This document shows, piece by piece, positions 8,189-17,360 of a stretch of 64,000 nt of DNA. Position 1 is the first letter of the stretch. Each line of letters opens with the position of its first letter. Made by a program: the position numbers and the translations under genes. Source of the DNA: Pseudomonadota bacterium (lineage in GTDB: Bacteria; Myxococcota_A; UBA9160; SZUA-336). Below the pieces are notes generated by a model. It saw only the letters and a program-made list of their open reading frames with translations, made no database searches and was not told the DNA's origin. The stretch is taken from the NCBI GenBank assembly GCA_003247575.1, contig QJZC01000044.1:62001-126000 (forward strand), read 5' to 3'.

Positions 8189-10225
8189 ATGATCTTCACC
8201 CCAACCTCGAACGTGCCGGGCTCGCGTGGTCGGAATCACGGCTCCGCCGGCCCAGAGGTCCTTCGCTCGGATGGGGCCGGGGAGTTCTCCAATCGAGGCT
8301 CGGAGTCCGGTGGGAGCGGCGCGCCGCCGAATCGCCCCGCGCGCCGGGGTGCGGAAGGCTCTCGATCGGAGCGTCGGACCGACCCCGCTGCGGCGATTCG
8401 CGAGCGGCCACGCTTCCACCTGACGTATCTGATCCTCGCGATCTTCGTGGTGCTCCTGATCCACGATCTCTGGGTGGGAGTCCAGGCTGTCGAACGGATC
8501 CCATACAGCGAGTACCTGAGGCTGCTCGAGGACAATCGAATCGAGCAGGTCGAGTTTCAGGGCGACACGATCTTCGGTCGGCTGAATGGAGATGTCGCCG
8601 GAGAACGCACGCGCTTCATCACCCAGATCGTCGATGAGGCTCGTGCCGAGAAGCTCGCCGCGCACGGGGTCGAGTTCTCGCGACGTCCCGAGAGCATGCT
8701 CGTGCCCACCCTGCTGGGCTGGATCATCCCCATCGCGATCCTGGTCGGAGTGTGGTTCTTCCTGATCCGTCGCATGTCGGATCGGATGGGCGGAGGAGGC
8801 CTGCTCTCGATCGGGAAGAGCAAGGCCAAGGTCTATGTCGAGACCGACACGCGGGTCACCTTCGGGGACGTCGCGGGCGTCGACGAAGCCAAGGCCGAGC
8901 TGCAGGAGGTGGTGAATTTCTTGCGAGACCCGGAGGCCTATGGGCGGTTGGGTGCACGCATGCCCAAGGGCATCCTGCTGGTAGGGCCTCCGGGCACGGG
9001 CAAGACCCTGCTGGCGAAGGCGGTTGCCGGAGAAGCGCGCGTTCCATTCTTCTCGATCAGTGGCTCGGAGTTCGTCGAGATGTTCGTCGGGGTGGGGGCA
9101 GCCCGGGTGCGTGATCTGTTCGAGCAGGCTCGTCCGCAGGCGCCCTGCATCATCTTCATCGACGAGCTCGACGCGCTCGGCAAGGCGCGCAATGCGCAGC
9201 CCGGATTCGGGGGGCACGACGAGAAGGAGCAGACCCTGAACCAGCTGCTCTCGGAGCTCGACGGCTTCGATCCGAGTTCGGGCGTCGTACTTCTCGCAGC
9301 GACGAATCGGCCCGAGATTCTCGACCCGGCACTGTTGCGCGCGGGGCGCTTCGATCGGCAGGTATTGGTGGACCGGCCGGATCGGGTCGGCAGGCTTGCG
9401 ATCCTGCGTGTGCACCTACAGCGCGTGAAGCTCGCGGGGGACGTCGATGCGGAGCACGTCGCCGCACTCACGCCCGGCTTCACCGGCGCGGACCTGGCGA
9501 ATCTCGTGAACGAGGCGGCGCTGGTTGCGACGCGTCGCTCCGCAGACCTGATCCACATGAACGACTTCAACGTGGCAATCGAACGGCTGATTGCCGGTCT
9601 GGAGAAGCGTAGTCGGCTGATCAACCCGAAGGAGCGTGCGATCGTAGCTCACCACGAGATGGGGCACGCCCTGGTGGCGGCGGGCCTACGGGGTACCGAT
9701 CCAGTGCACAAGGTCTCGATCATTCCGCGCGGGATCGGAGCTCTCGGATACACCTTGCAGCGCCCTACGGACGACCGTTACTTGATGACGCGCGAGGAGA
9801 TGGAGAAGAAGCTAGCGGTCTTGCAGGGCGGGCGCGCTGCGGAGTTCTTGATCTTTGGCCACTACTCCACCGGCGCTGCCGACGATCTGTCTCGTGCGAC
9901 CGACATGGCGCGCGACATGGTTACCCGCTATGCGATGGTGCCAGAGCTCGGCAGTGCGACCTACGTCGAGGACGACGGCCCCGGCTTTCTCGGAGTGTCG
10001 CGCGGACTTGGTGTGCGCACCCACAGCGAGGAAACCGCACGCGAGATCGACATGGCGATCCGAGGCATCGTCGATGCCTCGTTTACCCGCGCACGTGAGC
10101 TGCTGAGTCGGAACCGCGACGTTCTTGAGGCAAGTGCGCAGGAGCTACTCGAGCAGGAGACGCTCGATGAAGCGCAGCTGGCTGTCTACTTCGAGAAGCT
10201 CGACGTCCCCACGACGTCGGCCTAG
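8189..10225 (+). CDS. ftsH: ATP-dependent zinc metalloprotease FtsH
   Basis: Membrane-anchored AAA+ protease that degrades misfolded and regulatory membrane proteins as a hexamer. From the chosen start the protein has 678 residues: transmembrane segments at about 77-93 and 171-194 flanking a short extracytoplasmic domain, Walker A GPPGTGKT (266-273), Walker B IIFIDE (321-326), the second region of homology around ATNRP, and the zinc site HEMGH (489-493). The start at 8189 has GGAG eight bases upstream; a longer frame to 8024 lacks a ribosome site. Unusual is a hydrophilic Gly/Ser/Arg-rich N-terminal extension of about 75 residues before the first membrane helix, absent from E. coli FtsH. It is a single-gene unit converging on the potassium-channel gene. 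Confidence 0.95.
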   Translation: MIFTPTSNVPGSRGRNHGSAGPEVLRSDGAGEFSNRGSESGGSGAPPNRPARRGAEGSRSERRTDPAAAIRERPRFHLTYLILAIFVVLLIHDLWVGVQAVERIPYSEYLRLLEDNRIEQVEFQGDTIFGRLNGDVAGERTRFITQIVDEARAEKLAAHGVEFSRRPESMLVPTLLGWIIPIAILVGVWFFLIRRMSDRMGGGGLLSIGKSKAKVYVETDTRVTFGDVAGVDEAKAELQEVVNFLRDPEAYGRLGARMPKGILLVGPPGTGKTLLAKAVAGEARVPFFSISGSEFVEMFVGVGAARVRDLFEQARPQAPCIIFIDELDALGKARNAQPGFGGHDEKEQTLNQLLSELDGFDPSSGVVLLAATNRPEILDPALLRAGRFDRQVLVDRPDRVGRLAILRVHLQRVKLAGDVDAEHVAALTPGFTGADLANLVNEAALVATRRSADLIHMNDFNVAIERLIAGLEKRSRLINPKERAIVAHHEMGHALVAAGLRGTDPVHKVSIIPRGIGALGYTLQRPTDDRYLMTREEMEKKLAVLQGGRAAEFLIFGHYSTGAADDLSRATDMARDMVTRYAMVPELGSATYVEDDGPGFLGVSRGLGVRTHSEETAREIDMAIRGIVDASFTRARELLSRNRDVLEASAQELLEQETLDEAQLAVYFEKLDVPTTSA

Positions 10226-10272
10226 TCATTCAGCCGAGGTGCGAGGGCGGGCTAGGTGCGCCGCGCAGTACG

Positions 10273-11268
10273 CTAGGCCGGCTCCGCAGCCCGCTGGGCC
10301 AGCTTGGTCAGGCTATCCCTCTCGCCTATGACGACCAGGTGATCTCCGCCACGAATCTGTGTCTCACGGCTGGGCACCAGCTCGATGCGTTCCCCGCCCC
10401 GCTTGAGTGCGACGATCCGGATCGTGGTCTCTTCGATGTCGCCGATCATGGCGTCTACCAGGCTGCTGTGGAGCGCGACTCGAACCTCTTCGAGGTCGAC
10501 CTCACCGCCCCGACGCGGGCGGGCGATCTCGAGGAAGTCCACGACGGATGGGCGCAGAATGGACGCCGCGATCCGTTGGGCGCCGATCTGATAGCTCGAG
10601 ATCACCTGCTGTGCGCCTGCAGTTCGCAAGCGTCGGATCGCGGCCTCGCTCTCCGCGCGTGCGTGGATGCGCAGAGAAGGATTCTGCTCGCGCGCCGACA
10701 GGGTGATGAACAGGTTGTCGGAGTCCGACGGCGTGCAGGCCACCAGATCCAGCGCTCGTTCGACGCCGGCTTCGCGCAGGACGGAGTCCTCGAGGGCGGA
10801 GCCCAGGACGAACAGACATCCCGAGCGCGTGAGCTCGGCCTCTCGAGCAGGGTCGATCTCGATGACGACCACCGCGCGCTGTTCTGGATCGATTTCTTCG
10901 ACGACCACACGTCCAAAGCGGCCGAAGCCGCACACGATGATGTGATCCGTCAGGCGAGCGATGGAGCGCTGCATGTTCCTCCTTTGGATCAAGTCTCGCA
11001 GGGTGCCCGCGATGAGCAGCTCTGCAATCGTCGAGAGCAGGTACACCGCAGCGCCGGCTCCGACGATGATCAGCCCCGTGGTGAATAGGCGGCCCTCTGG
11101 GCTCAGGGGGTAGACCTCGCCGAATCCCACGGTCGAGAGTGTGATCACGCTCATGTAGAGCGCGTCGATCCAGGTGTAGCCCTCGATCAAACGGAAGCCG
11201 ATCGAGCCGATGACGGTCAGCAGGCCGAGGCCGGCTGCGCAGCTGCCTAGCCGTTGGGCAGCCGTCAC
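10273..11268 (-). CDS. Potassium channel protein with RCK (TrkA-N/TrkA-C) domains
   Basis: 331 residues. The N-terminal 90 residues hold a two-helix pore module with the potassium selectivity filter TVGFG at 46-50. This is followed by a Rossmann-type RCK domain beginning IIVCGFGRFG (110-119) and by a TrkA-C-like regulatory domain at about 245-320. The layout matches MthK- or Kch-type ligand-gated channels, which open when nucleotide or calcium binds the RCK ring on the cytoplasmic side. The gene ends 48 bases from the ftsH stop on the opposite strand. Ion selectivity is well supported by the filter; the gating ligand cannot be read from sequence. Confidence 0.9.
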   Translation of the reverse strand: MTAAQRLGSCAAGLGLLTVIGSIGFRLIEGYTWIDALYMSVITLSTVGFGEVYPLSPEGRLFTTGLIIVGAGAAVYLLSTIAELLIAGTLRDLIQRRNMQRSIARLTDHIIVCGFGRFGRVVVEEIDPEQRAVVVIEIDPAREAELTRSGCLFVLGSALEDSVLREAGVERALDLVACTPSDSDNLFITLSAREQNPSLRIHARAESEAAIRRLRTAGAQQVISSYQIGAQRIAASILRPSVVDFLEIARPRRGGEVDLEEVRVALHSSLVDAMIGDIEETTIRIVALKRGGERIELVPSRETQIRGGDHLVVIGERDSLTKLAQRAAEPA

Positions 11269-11513
11269 GCCGAACCGCCTTTCGGTCGTGAGGTGAGTGG
11301 TTGGCCCCTCATGTGGCCTTCGACCGCTCGGGCATGGTGGGCTGACCCGAAGCTGCCCCTCGAGGACTCACATTCGGACCTAATGTGGTTAAATGTCCCG
11401 TTGAGCCGTGCCCATGAGCGGTCTGGAAGGCGCCAGCTGTGCGCTCGGCGCGCAGACGCCCCTGGCACGTTCGATGCTGAACCACGCTTCACAGCCATAT
11501 TCAAGGAGGCCCC

Positions 11514-11777
11514 ATGGCAGATTTCGTAGAGAAGGTGAAAGAAGATCTCCAGTCGCTCAAGACGCTGAGGGACGAGCTGCGGGTGAAGGCGAATCTGGGC
11601 GCCATGGACGTGAAGGATCTATGGCGAGATGCAGAGCGCCGCTGGCAGGAAGCGGAGCAGAAGCGGCAGGAGCTCGAAAAGGCGTCGATCGAGTCTGCAC
11701 GTGAGGTAGCGGCGGCGCTGCAGCAGGTCGTGACGGCGCTCCAGGAAGGCTATCAGAAGATTCGCTCGAAGCTGTAG
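11514..11777 (+). CDS. Small coiled-coil protein of unknown function
   Basis: 87 residues, preceded by a strong AAGGAGG ribosome site about 5 bases before the ATG. The protein is almost wholly alpha-helical and charged, with heptad-like spacing from about residue 30 to 80 (many Glu, Arg, Gln and Ala), and no Cys, signal or membrane segment. The first 30 residues (ADFVEKVKEDLQSLKTLRDE) resemble small proteins often annotated only as hypothetical. It stands alone between divergent and convergent neighbours. I do not recognise the family; a cytoplasmic scaffolding or stress protein is possible but unsupported. Confidence 0.7.
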   Translation: MADFVEKVKEDLQSLKTLRDELRVKANLGAMDVKDLWRDAERRWQEAEQKRQELEKASIESAREVAAALQQVVTALQEGYQKIRSKL

Positions 11778-11920
11778 CTCCGCCTCAGGCGGCACTCTGG
11801 GTGGCTACGACCCTGGCGGTGCCGAACAACGGGCGGACCTTCCGCGCCGCGGGGGGATCGACGACTCCCTGCGGCGCGTACGTCTGCCGCGACCCACGCA
11901 GAATCCGTCCAAGGGTGATT

Positions 11921-13291
11921 CTACTCGGGAATCGGTTCGCAAGCGTCTTGGGGGCCGTCGCCCATGGATCGCTCGAGTCGTGGCAGGTAGCGTAGGAGAG
12001 TGACCGCTCGAGCGAGCGCATAGGCGATGAAGGCCAGCCACAGACGCGTGTTGTCCAGTCCGTCTGCCGCTAGCCAGAGGATGGCTCCGAACGCAGCGGT
12101 TGCTTGGGCCGACGCATTTCGCATCTGTCGAGTTCGGAGTGCCCCGATGAAGACACCGTCTAGCTGGAACGCCGCTACTGCGACGCAGACATAGAGCGCG
12201 GCCAGGGGCGCGAAGCGGGTGGCGGTCGCGTCCACTCGGGGGAGCCGAGTGAACCAGGAGAGCCCCGTGAAGTGCAGGGCGAGAATTCCGGCGCTCAGCA
12301 GGACCGCGGTCGCCAGGGCTAGCTCGCTGGACCGGCGTAGAGATACCCGGAACAAGACGGAGTGGCGTGAACCGAGAGCTCGTCCGACGAGCGACTCCAC
12401 GACGAAGGCGTAGGCATCGAGAAAGAAAGCGCTGATCGATACGAACTGGAGCAGTAGGTGATTCGCTGCCAGCACGACGTCTCCGAGACGCGCGCCTGCA
12501 TCCGCGAACCAAGAGAAGGCGAGTACGAGTAGCAGCGTGCGAATCATGATGTCGGTATTCGCCGACAATGTGTGTCGCAGTTTCCTGCCATCGAAGATGC
12601 GGGCCGCCGAGAAGAAATCTTCCTGGTCGCTCATTCTGGACAGCAAGAGAGTATGTACCGTGTATCCGGCGACCCCGAGGGTGGCCCACTCCGCGATCGC
12701 GGTGCCCCAGGCGATGCCTCTCACACCGAACCCGAGACCTGCGGCGAATAGGACGTCGAGCACGATATTCAGCGACGACAACGTCAGCTGTACGAAGAGG
12801 AGCCGTCGACTCTGGCCCAGTCCTATGAGGCATCCCATCAAGCTGAAGATCGACAGTGCCGCGGGGGCGCCGAGGATACGAATCTCGAAGTACTCTCGCG
12901 CGGTCGTCTCTACCGATTCGCTGCCGTTCAGTAGGAAGAATGCGAGCGTGCCTAGGGGGCCGCGCATCAGAATAAGTAGCCATCCGAGACCCGCTGCGAG
13001 TAGGAGCGCGCGCAGCAAGGTGGCACGCACCTCCGCTTCGTCGTGCGCTCCATCGGCCTGTGCGGTGAACCCCGACGTCCCCATTCGCAGGAAGCCGAAG
13101 CCCCAGAACAGGAAGTTGAACACGAGGGTCCCGAGAGCGATGGCCCCGAGGTCGGAGACTGAACCCAGCTGACCGATGACGGTTGCGTCCGTGAGTCCGA
13201 GCATCGGCACTGCAGCGTTTGCCAGGATGATCGGCCACGCCGTGCGCAGGATGCTGCGGTAGGTCGGAAGCGCGTCCGGGAAGGAGTCCAT
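11921..13291 (-). CDS. MATE-family efflux transporter (DinF-like)
   Basis: Inner-membrane multidrug and toxin extrusion protein, 456 residues, with about 12 hydrophobic segments in two similar halves. The N-terminus LRTAWPIILANAAVPMLGLTD and the first-half segment GFLRMGTSGFTAQA are typical of the DinF branch, which exports organic cations or metabolites using proton or sodium gradients. The start at 13291 is 12 bases after the photolyase stop, and photolyase in turn follows the TIGR01777 gene by 9 bases, so the three genes form one operon. DinF homologues are often linked with DNA-damage responses, which fits the photolyase, but the substrate is unknown. Confidence 0.88.
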   Translation of the reverse strand: MDSFPDALPTYRSILRTAWPIILANAAVPMLGLTDATVIGQLGSVSDLGAIALGTLVFNFLFWGFGFLRMGTSGFTAQADGAHDEAEVRATLLRALLLAAGLGWLLILMRGPLGTLAFFLLNGSESVETTAREYFEIRILGAPAALSIFSLMGCLIGLGQSRRLLFVQLTLSSLNIVLDVLFAAGLGFGVRGIAWGTAIAEWATLGVAGYTVHTLLLSRMSDQEDFFSAARIFDGRKLRHTLSANTDIMIRTLLLVLAFSWFADAGARLGDVVLAANHLLLQFVSISAFFLDAYAFVVESLVGRALGSRHSVLFRVSLRRSSELALATAVLLSAGILALHFTGLSWFTRLPRVDATATRFAPLAALYVCVAVAAFQLDGVFIGALRTRQMRNASAQATAAFGAILWLAADGLDNTRLWLAFIAYALARAVTLLRYLPRLERSMGDGPQDACEPIPE

Positions 13292-13303
13292 CGGGTTCCC
13301 GAC

Positions 13304-14716
13304 TCAGGCGCGAAGGTACTGCGACGCTACGGCTAGGAAACGTTCGCGAGCGGTGCGGTGCTCGACGATCGGGTATGGGAATGATCGGCCGAGCTGGAGG
13401 CCCGCTGTGGCGAGAGCGCCCGGATCCGCGGTCCAGGGAGCGTGAATGTAGCGCGTGGGGACGCGTGCGAGCTCGGGGAGGTATCGGCGCACGTACGCAC
13501 CGTCGGGGTCGAACTTGCGCCCCTGGGTGATGGGATTGAAGACGCGGAAGTACGGCTGTGCATCGCACCCGCAGCCTGCGGACCACTGCCAGCCGGCATT
13601 GTTCTGGGCCGGGTCGCCGTCGGTCAGGTAGCGCATGAAGTGCGCTTCTCCCAGGCGATAGTCGATCAACAGATGCTTCGTCAGGAAGCTGGCCGTGATC
13701 ATGCGCGCGCGGTTGTGCATGAATCCCTCGACGCGCAGCTGACGCATTGCGGCGTCCACGATGGGATAGCCCGTGCGCCCTTCCTGCCAGGTCGAAAGGA
13801 GCTCCGAATCCGCGGACCAGGGGAAGCCTCGGAACTGCGGACGGAAGGGCTCGGCAAGCAGCCTGGGGAACTCCCAGAGTAGATTGTGGGTGAACTCACG
13901 CCACAATAGCTGGCGGCAGAATGGGTCCAAAGCGGTTGCCTCCGCCTGAGCAGCCTGAATCGAGGTCCAGACCTGACGCACCGATACGGTGCCGAACTTG
14001 AGATCGGCAGAGAGGCGACTCGTCCCAAGCTTGTCCATTCGATCGCGATCGCGCGCGTAGCGCATGGCGGGCCCACGCGTGAAGCGGCGCAGGCGTTCAC
14101 GGCCCGCGCGCTCGCCGCCAGATAGAATCGCGGGATTGGGGTCGAGCCCGAGCTGCGCGCAGCTGGGTAGGCCCAGGCTATCGCGCGAGATCGCAGCCGG
14201 AATGGCAGGCAGGCGCTGCGGCGTCGGCAGCGGAAGGCCGATCTCGCAGCGCTCCATGAACGCGCGAGAGAACGGCGTGAACACCCGATAGGGGTCTCCT
14301 TGGGAGGTGCGCAGCTGTCCCGGCGCGAGCAGGGTCTCCCCTTCGAAGAGCTCGAAGCGCTCTCCGAGCCGGGCGCGCAAGCTGCGGTCGACCTTGCGTC
14401 CGCCCGGCTCGACGCGTCGGTGTGCGACGATGCGGTCGGCCGACCAACGCTCGAGCAGCTCGGGCACGAGTTCGAGTGGATCCCCGCGCTGGACCAGGAG
14501 CTTCGAACCGCGCTTCGCGAGTCCGTCCGCTAGCTCGCCTAGTGAGTCCAACAGGAACTGGATTCGGTGAGTGTGGTGCTCGACGCGATCGCGAGCCACG
14601 AACCTCGGATCGAGGATGAACAACGGAAGCACCTCGCCCTCTAGAAGGGCTCGTCGGAGGGGGGGGTGGTCGCTCAGACGGAGGTCCTTGCCTCGGTACC
14701 AGACGATCGTGCGCAT
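13304..14716 (-). CDS. phrB: Deoxyribodipyrimidine photolyase (class I, FAD-dependent)
   Basis: Repairs UV-induced cyclobutane pyrimidine dimers using blue light. 470 residues, the normal length. The N-terminal Rossmann-like antenna domain opens with TIVWYRGKDLRLSDHPPL. The C-terminal FAD-binding domain includes the conserved run GWQWSAGCGCDAQPYFRVFN, the FHHNRAR-type segment EGFMHNRARM, and LLWREFTHN. It lies in an operon with the downstream MATE gene and the upstream TIGR01777 epimerase; pairing of photolyase with a TIGR01777 protein is common in proteobacteria. A cryptochrome or (6-4) photolyase cannot be fully excluded without alignment, but the class I CPD pattern is clear. Confidence 0.92.
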   Translation of the reverse strand: MRTIVWYRGKDLRLSDHPPLRRALLEGEVLPLFILDPRFVARDRVEHHTHRIQFLLDSLGELADGLAKRGSKLLVQRGDPLELVPELLERWSADRIVAHRRVEPGGRKVDRSLRARLGERFELFEGETLLAPGQLRTSQGDPYRVFTPFSRAFMERCEIGLPLPTPQRLPAIPAAISRDSLGLPSCAQLGLDPNPAILSGGERAGRERLRRFTRGPAMRYARDRDRMDKLGTSRLSADLKFGTVSVRQVWTSIQAAQAEATALDPFCRQLLWREFTHNLLWEFPRLLAEPFRPQFRGFPWSADSELLSTWQEGRTGYPIVDAAMRQLRVEGFMHNRARMITASFLTKHLLIDYRLGEAHFMRYLTDGDPAQNNAGWQWSAGCGCDAQPYFRVFNPITQGRKFDPDGAYVRRYLPELARVPTRYIHAPWTADPGALATAGLQLGRSFPYPIVEHRTARERFLAVASQYLRA

Positions 14717-14725
14717 GCGATGTGG

Positions 14726-15649
14726 CTATGCTCCACGTCGGAGCAGGTCCTCCAGGGCTCCGCGCAACTCTGCGTGGGCGAAGCGGTAGTCGTGCTCGAG
14801 TGCGACTCTTGGCTCGACGCGCTGTGATGCGAGCGCTACGTCGCCCATCCCGCCGAGGGCCATGCGCAGCGCGAGGACAGGCACCGGGAGCACGGCTGGC
14901 CGCTTAAGGGCGCGCGCGAGTTCCCGCGTGAACTCCAGATTGCGAACCGGATGGGGAGCGCAAGCATTGACCGGTCCCGCGAGTGACTGCTTGCTCGCGA
15001 AGAGCAGCAGTCCAACGACGTCGTCGATATGAACCCAGGGCATCCACTGCCGGCCATCCCCGAGGCGTCCGCCGATTCCCAGCTTGAAGGGAACCAGCAT
15101 CCGTGCGAGGGCGCCTCCCCGCGTGCTCAGTACGATCCCGAGCCGTAGGCAGACGACGCGCATGCCCAGATCCTGCGCGAGCATCGCCTCGTGTTCCCAG
15201 GCTGCGCAGACCTCGGCCAGGAATCCGTTGCCGGCGCCGCTCGACTCGTCGAGCGGTTCGTCGCCGCGATCCCCGTAGAACCCGACCGCCGACGCGCAGA
15301 CCAGCACCTTGGGCCGTTCCTCGACTGCGGCCAGCCCAGCGATCAGGTGACGCGTACCCAAGACGCGGCTGTCGCGGATTCGTTGTCGCTTGAGCGAGGT
15401 CCAGCGTCCCGATGCGATCGGTTCGCCGGCCAGATGAAAAACGGTGTCCAGGCCTTCCAGGGCTTCATCCGGTGGGGTGCCGAGTTCGGGGTTCCAGGCG
15501 TGCACCCGGGGCGCCCGGGAAGTGTCGCCGACAGGGGAACTCGAGCCCGACAGCGACCTCGGATTGCGGCTCAGCACCGATGCGCCGGGGAGCTCTGCCA
15601 ATAGAGCCCGTCCCACCAGTCCCGTTGCTCCAGAGATCACTGCGCGCAT
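14726..15649 (-). CDS. TIGR01777-family NAD-dependent epimerase/dehydratase-like protein (YfcH type)
   Basis: 307 residues with the extended-SDR start MRAVISGATGLVGRAL (nucleotide loop GATGLVG), a Rossmann core, and the DUF1731-like C-terminal segment LALRMALGGMGDVALASQRV. The family is widespread (E. coli YfcH, plant cell-division regulator GC1), but its substrate is not known. The ATG at 15649 gives the correct family N-terminus; the upstream extension to 15814 overlaps the start region of the divergent reductase gene and is not conserved-looking. First gene of the TIGR01777-phr-MATE operon. Confidence 0.88.
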   Translation of the reverse strand: MRAVISGATGLVGRALLAELPGASVLSRNPRSLSGSSSPVGDTSRAPRVHAWNPELGTPPDEALEGLDTVFHLAGEPIASGRWTSLKRQRIRDSRVLGTRHLIAGLAAVEERPKVLVCASAVGFYGDRGDEPLDESSGAGNGFLAEVCAAWEHEAMLAQDLGMRVVCLRLGIVLSTRGGALARMLVPFKLGIGGRLGDGRQWMPWVHIDDVVGLLLFASKQSLAGPVNACAPHPVRNLEFTRELARALKRPAVLPVPVLALRMALGGMGDVALASQRVEPRVALEHDYRFAHAELRGALEDLLRRGA

Positions 15650-15812
15650 GCAGCCAGCGTAGCAATCGATGCCAGCGCTCGCTGCGGTTGCTCCGTGCGG
15701 GACGCACCCAGGGGCTCCAGCCGAGACGATCGGGCTCGTGGGGAGACGATCCCTGCAAAGCGACGGGTCGAGTGGTCGTTGTGATAGAGTGGCCGGGTCA
15801 CGGAGGAGGCTC

Positions 15813-16793
15813 ATGGACTACGTTCGGCTCGGTAGGACAGGACTGAAGGTCTCGCGGATTTGCCTCGGCTGTATGTCGTATGGCTCGCCGCAGATGCGGC
15901 CGTGGTTCCTCAAGGAGGAGCAGGCGCGTCCCTACTTCAAGCAGGCGCTCGACAGTGGGATCAACTTCTTCGATACGGCCGACGTCTACTCGCTCGGCGA
16001 GAGCGAGCGGATCACGGGCCGAGCGCTTGCCGAGTTCGCGAAGCGAGAGGACGTGGTGATTGCGACCAAGGTCCGAGGCGCGATGGGATCGGGTCCGAAT
16101 GATCAAGGGCTCGGACGCAAGCACATCATGGCCTCGATCGATGAAAGCTTGAAACGTTTGCAAACGGACTATGTCGACCTCTACCAGATCCACCGGTTCG
16201 ATCACGGTACGCCGATCGAGGAGACGCTCGACGCGCTGAGCGACATCGTACGCGCTGGAAAGGCGCGATACATCGGAGCTTCCTCGATGTTTGCATGGCA
16301 GTTCATGAAGCTGCTGGCCACCAGCGAGCGGAACGGCTGGGTGCGTTTCGTATCGATGCAACCCCAGTACAACCTGGTGTATCGGGAGGAGGAGCGCGAG
16401 ATGCTTCCGCTCTGCCTCGATCAAGGGATCGGCGTGATTCCGTGGTCACCGCTCGCGCGCGGTTTTCTGGCGGGAGGACGGACGAAACCTGGGAAGGGCG
16501 AGACGGAGCGTGCGCGCACGGATGAGTTCAGCGCGCGTCTCTACTACCGCGAGCAGGACTTCCGTGTGGTCGAGGCGGTGACCCGCGTCGCTGCAGCGCG
16601 TGGTGTGTCGAATGCGCAGATTGCGCTGGCTTGGCAGTTCGCGAATCCGGCAGTGACTTCCCCGATCGTAGGTGCAACCAAGCCGCATCACCTCGATGAG
16701 GCGGTCGCGGCGGTTTCGCTGAAGCTCGATCAAGCCGAGCTCGAAGCGCTCCACGCGCCCTATGCCCCAAAGCCGATTCTCGATCACACGTGA
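15813..16793 (+). CDS. Aldo/keto reductase
   Basis: NADPH-dependent carbonyl reductase of 326 residues. It begins MDYVRLGRTGLKVSRICLG, with the catalytic-site segment NFFDTADVYSLGESE (Asp and Tyr), the Lys-bearing strand VVIATKVRG, the IHRFD segment (His) and a C-terminal cofactor loop IVGATKPHH. These are the features of the YajO/Tas-like group of the AKR superfamily. A GGAGGAGG ribosome site lies just before the ATG at 15813. The gene is alone on its strand and diverges from the TIGR01777 operon. Physiological substrate unknown; detoxification of aldehydes is typical. Confidence 0.92.
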   Translation: MDYVRLGRTGLKVSRICLGCMSYGSPQMRPWFLKEEQARPYFKQALDSGINFFDTADVYSLGESERITGRALAEFAKREDVVIATKVRGAMGSGPNDQGLGRKHIMASIDESLKRLQTDYVDLYQIHRFDHGTPIEETLDALSDIVRAGKARYIGASSMFAWQFMKLLATSERNGWVRFVSMQPQYNLVYREEEREMLPLCLDQGIGVIPWSPLARGFLAGGRTKPGKGETERARTDEFSARLYYREQDFRVVEAVTRVAAARGVSNAQIALAWQFANPAVTSPIVGATKPHHLDEAVAAVSLKLDQAELEALHAPYAPKPILDHT

Positions 16794-16826
16794 TCGAGTG
16801 ATGTCCGGAGGTCCAATGCGTCGAGA

Positions 16827-17309
16827 TCAGCAGATGTCTACGATCTCGTAGTGTTGCAGCCCATGCGGGGATTCGAACTCGACCTCTTCGTCCAGGCTGA
16901 GCCCAACCATGGCTTTGCCCAGTGGTGCCGTCGGGGTCACCGTGGTGATCTGGGTTCCGTCGATCTCGAGTCGGAAGCCCCCGGCCGCAGGGGCGACGAA
17001 GTAGAGGACTTCTCGCTGTGGCGTCTTCAGGGTGACGAGCGCACCCACTGCGACAGGCTCCTCTGCTCCGAAGTTCCGCAGTCGGAGCGCACTGAGCGCC
17101 GCCGAGGCGTGTTGCAGCTTCTCGACGCGTTCCGCGAGCCCACGCGCAAGGTAGCTGGCCTCGATCGCGCGCGTATCCTTGTCGTCCTCGGGACGGGATT
17201 CCTCGTGAACTGCTCCCGCCTGAGTTCGCTTCTGTGACTCGATGAGGGAGGCCAGGTCGGCAGCTACGCGTGCCCGCAGTCGTTCGAGGATGTCCTGCTT
17301 GGAGACCAT
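16827..17309 (-). CDS. GreA/GreB-like transcription elongation factor family protein
   Basis: 160 residues: an N-terminal helical hairpin (about 1-80) and a C-terminal FKBP-like domain ending with the Gre signature PLGKAMVGLSLDEEVEF. The hairpin contains HEESRPEDDKDTRA, an acidic tip that in GreA/GreB reaches the RNA polymerase active centre and stimulates RNA cleavage. The N-terminal sequence differs from classic GreA (no ARENAEY-type segment), so this may be an accessory Gre homologue that competes at the secondary channel rather than the main housekeeping factor. It converges with the aldo/keto reductase and lies downstream of the acyl-CoA synthetase gene. Confidence 0.8.
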   Translation of the reverse strand: MVSKQDILERLRARVAADLASLIESQKRTQAGAVHEESRPEDDKDTRAIEASYLARGLAERVEKLQHASAALSALRLRNFGAEEPVAVGALVTLKTPQREVLYFVAPAAGGFRLEIDGTQITTVTPTAPLGKAMVGLSLDEEVEFESPHGLQHYEIVDIC

Positions 17310-17360
17310 TTCTGCAGGATAGCTCAGCGCCGAGGTGGCTGCCGCGGGGGATACGGGCCG

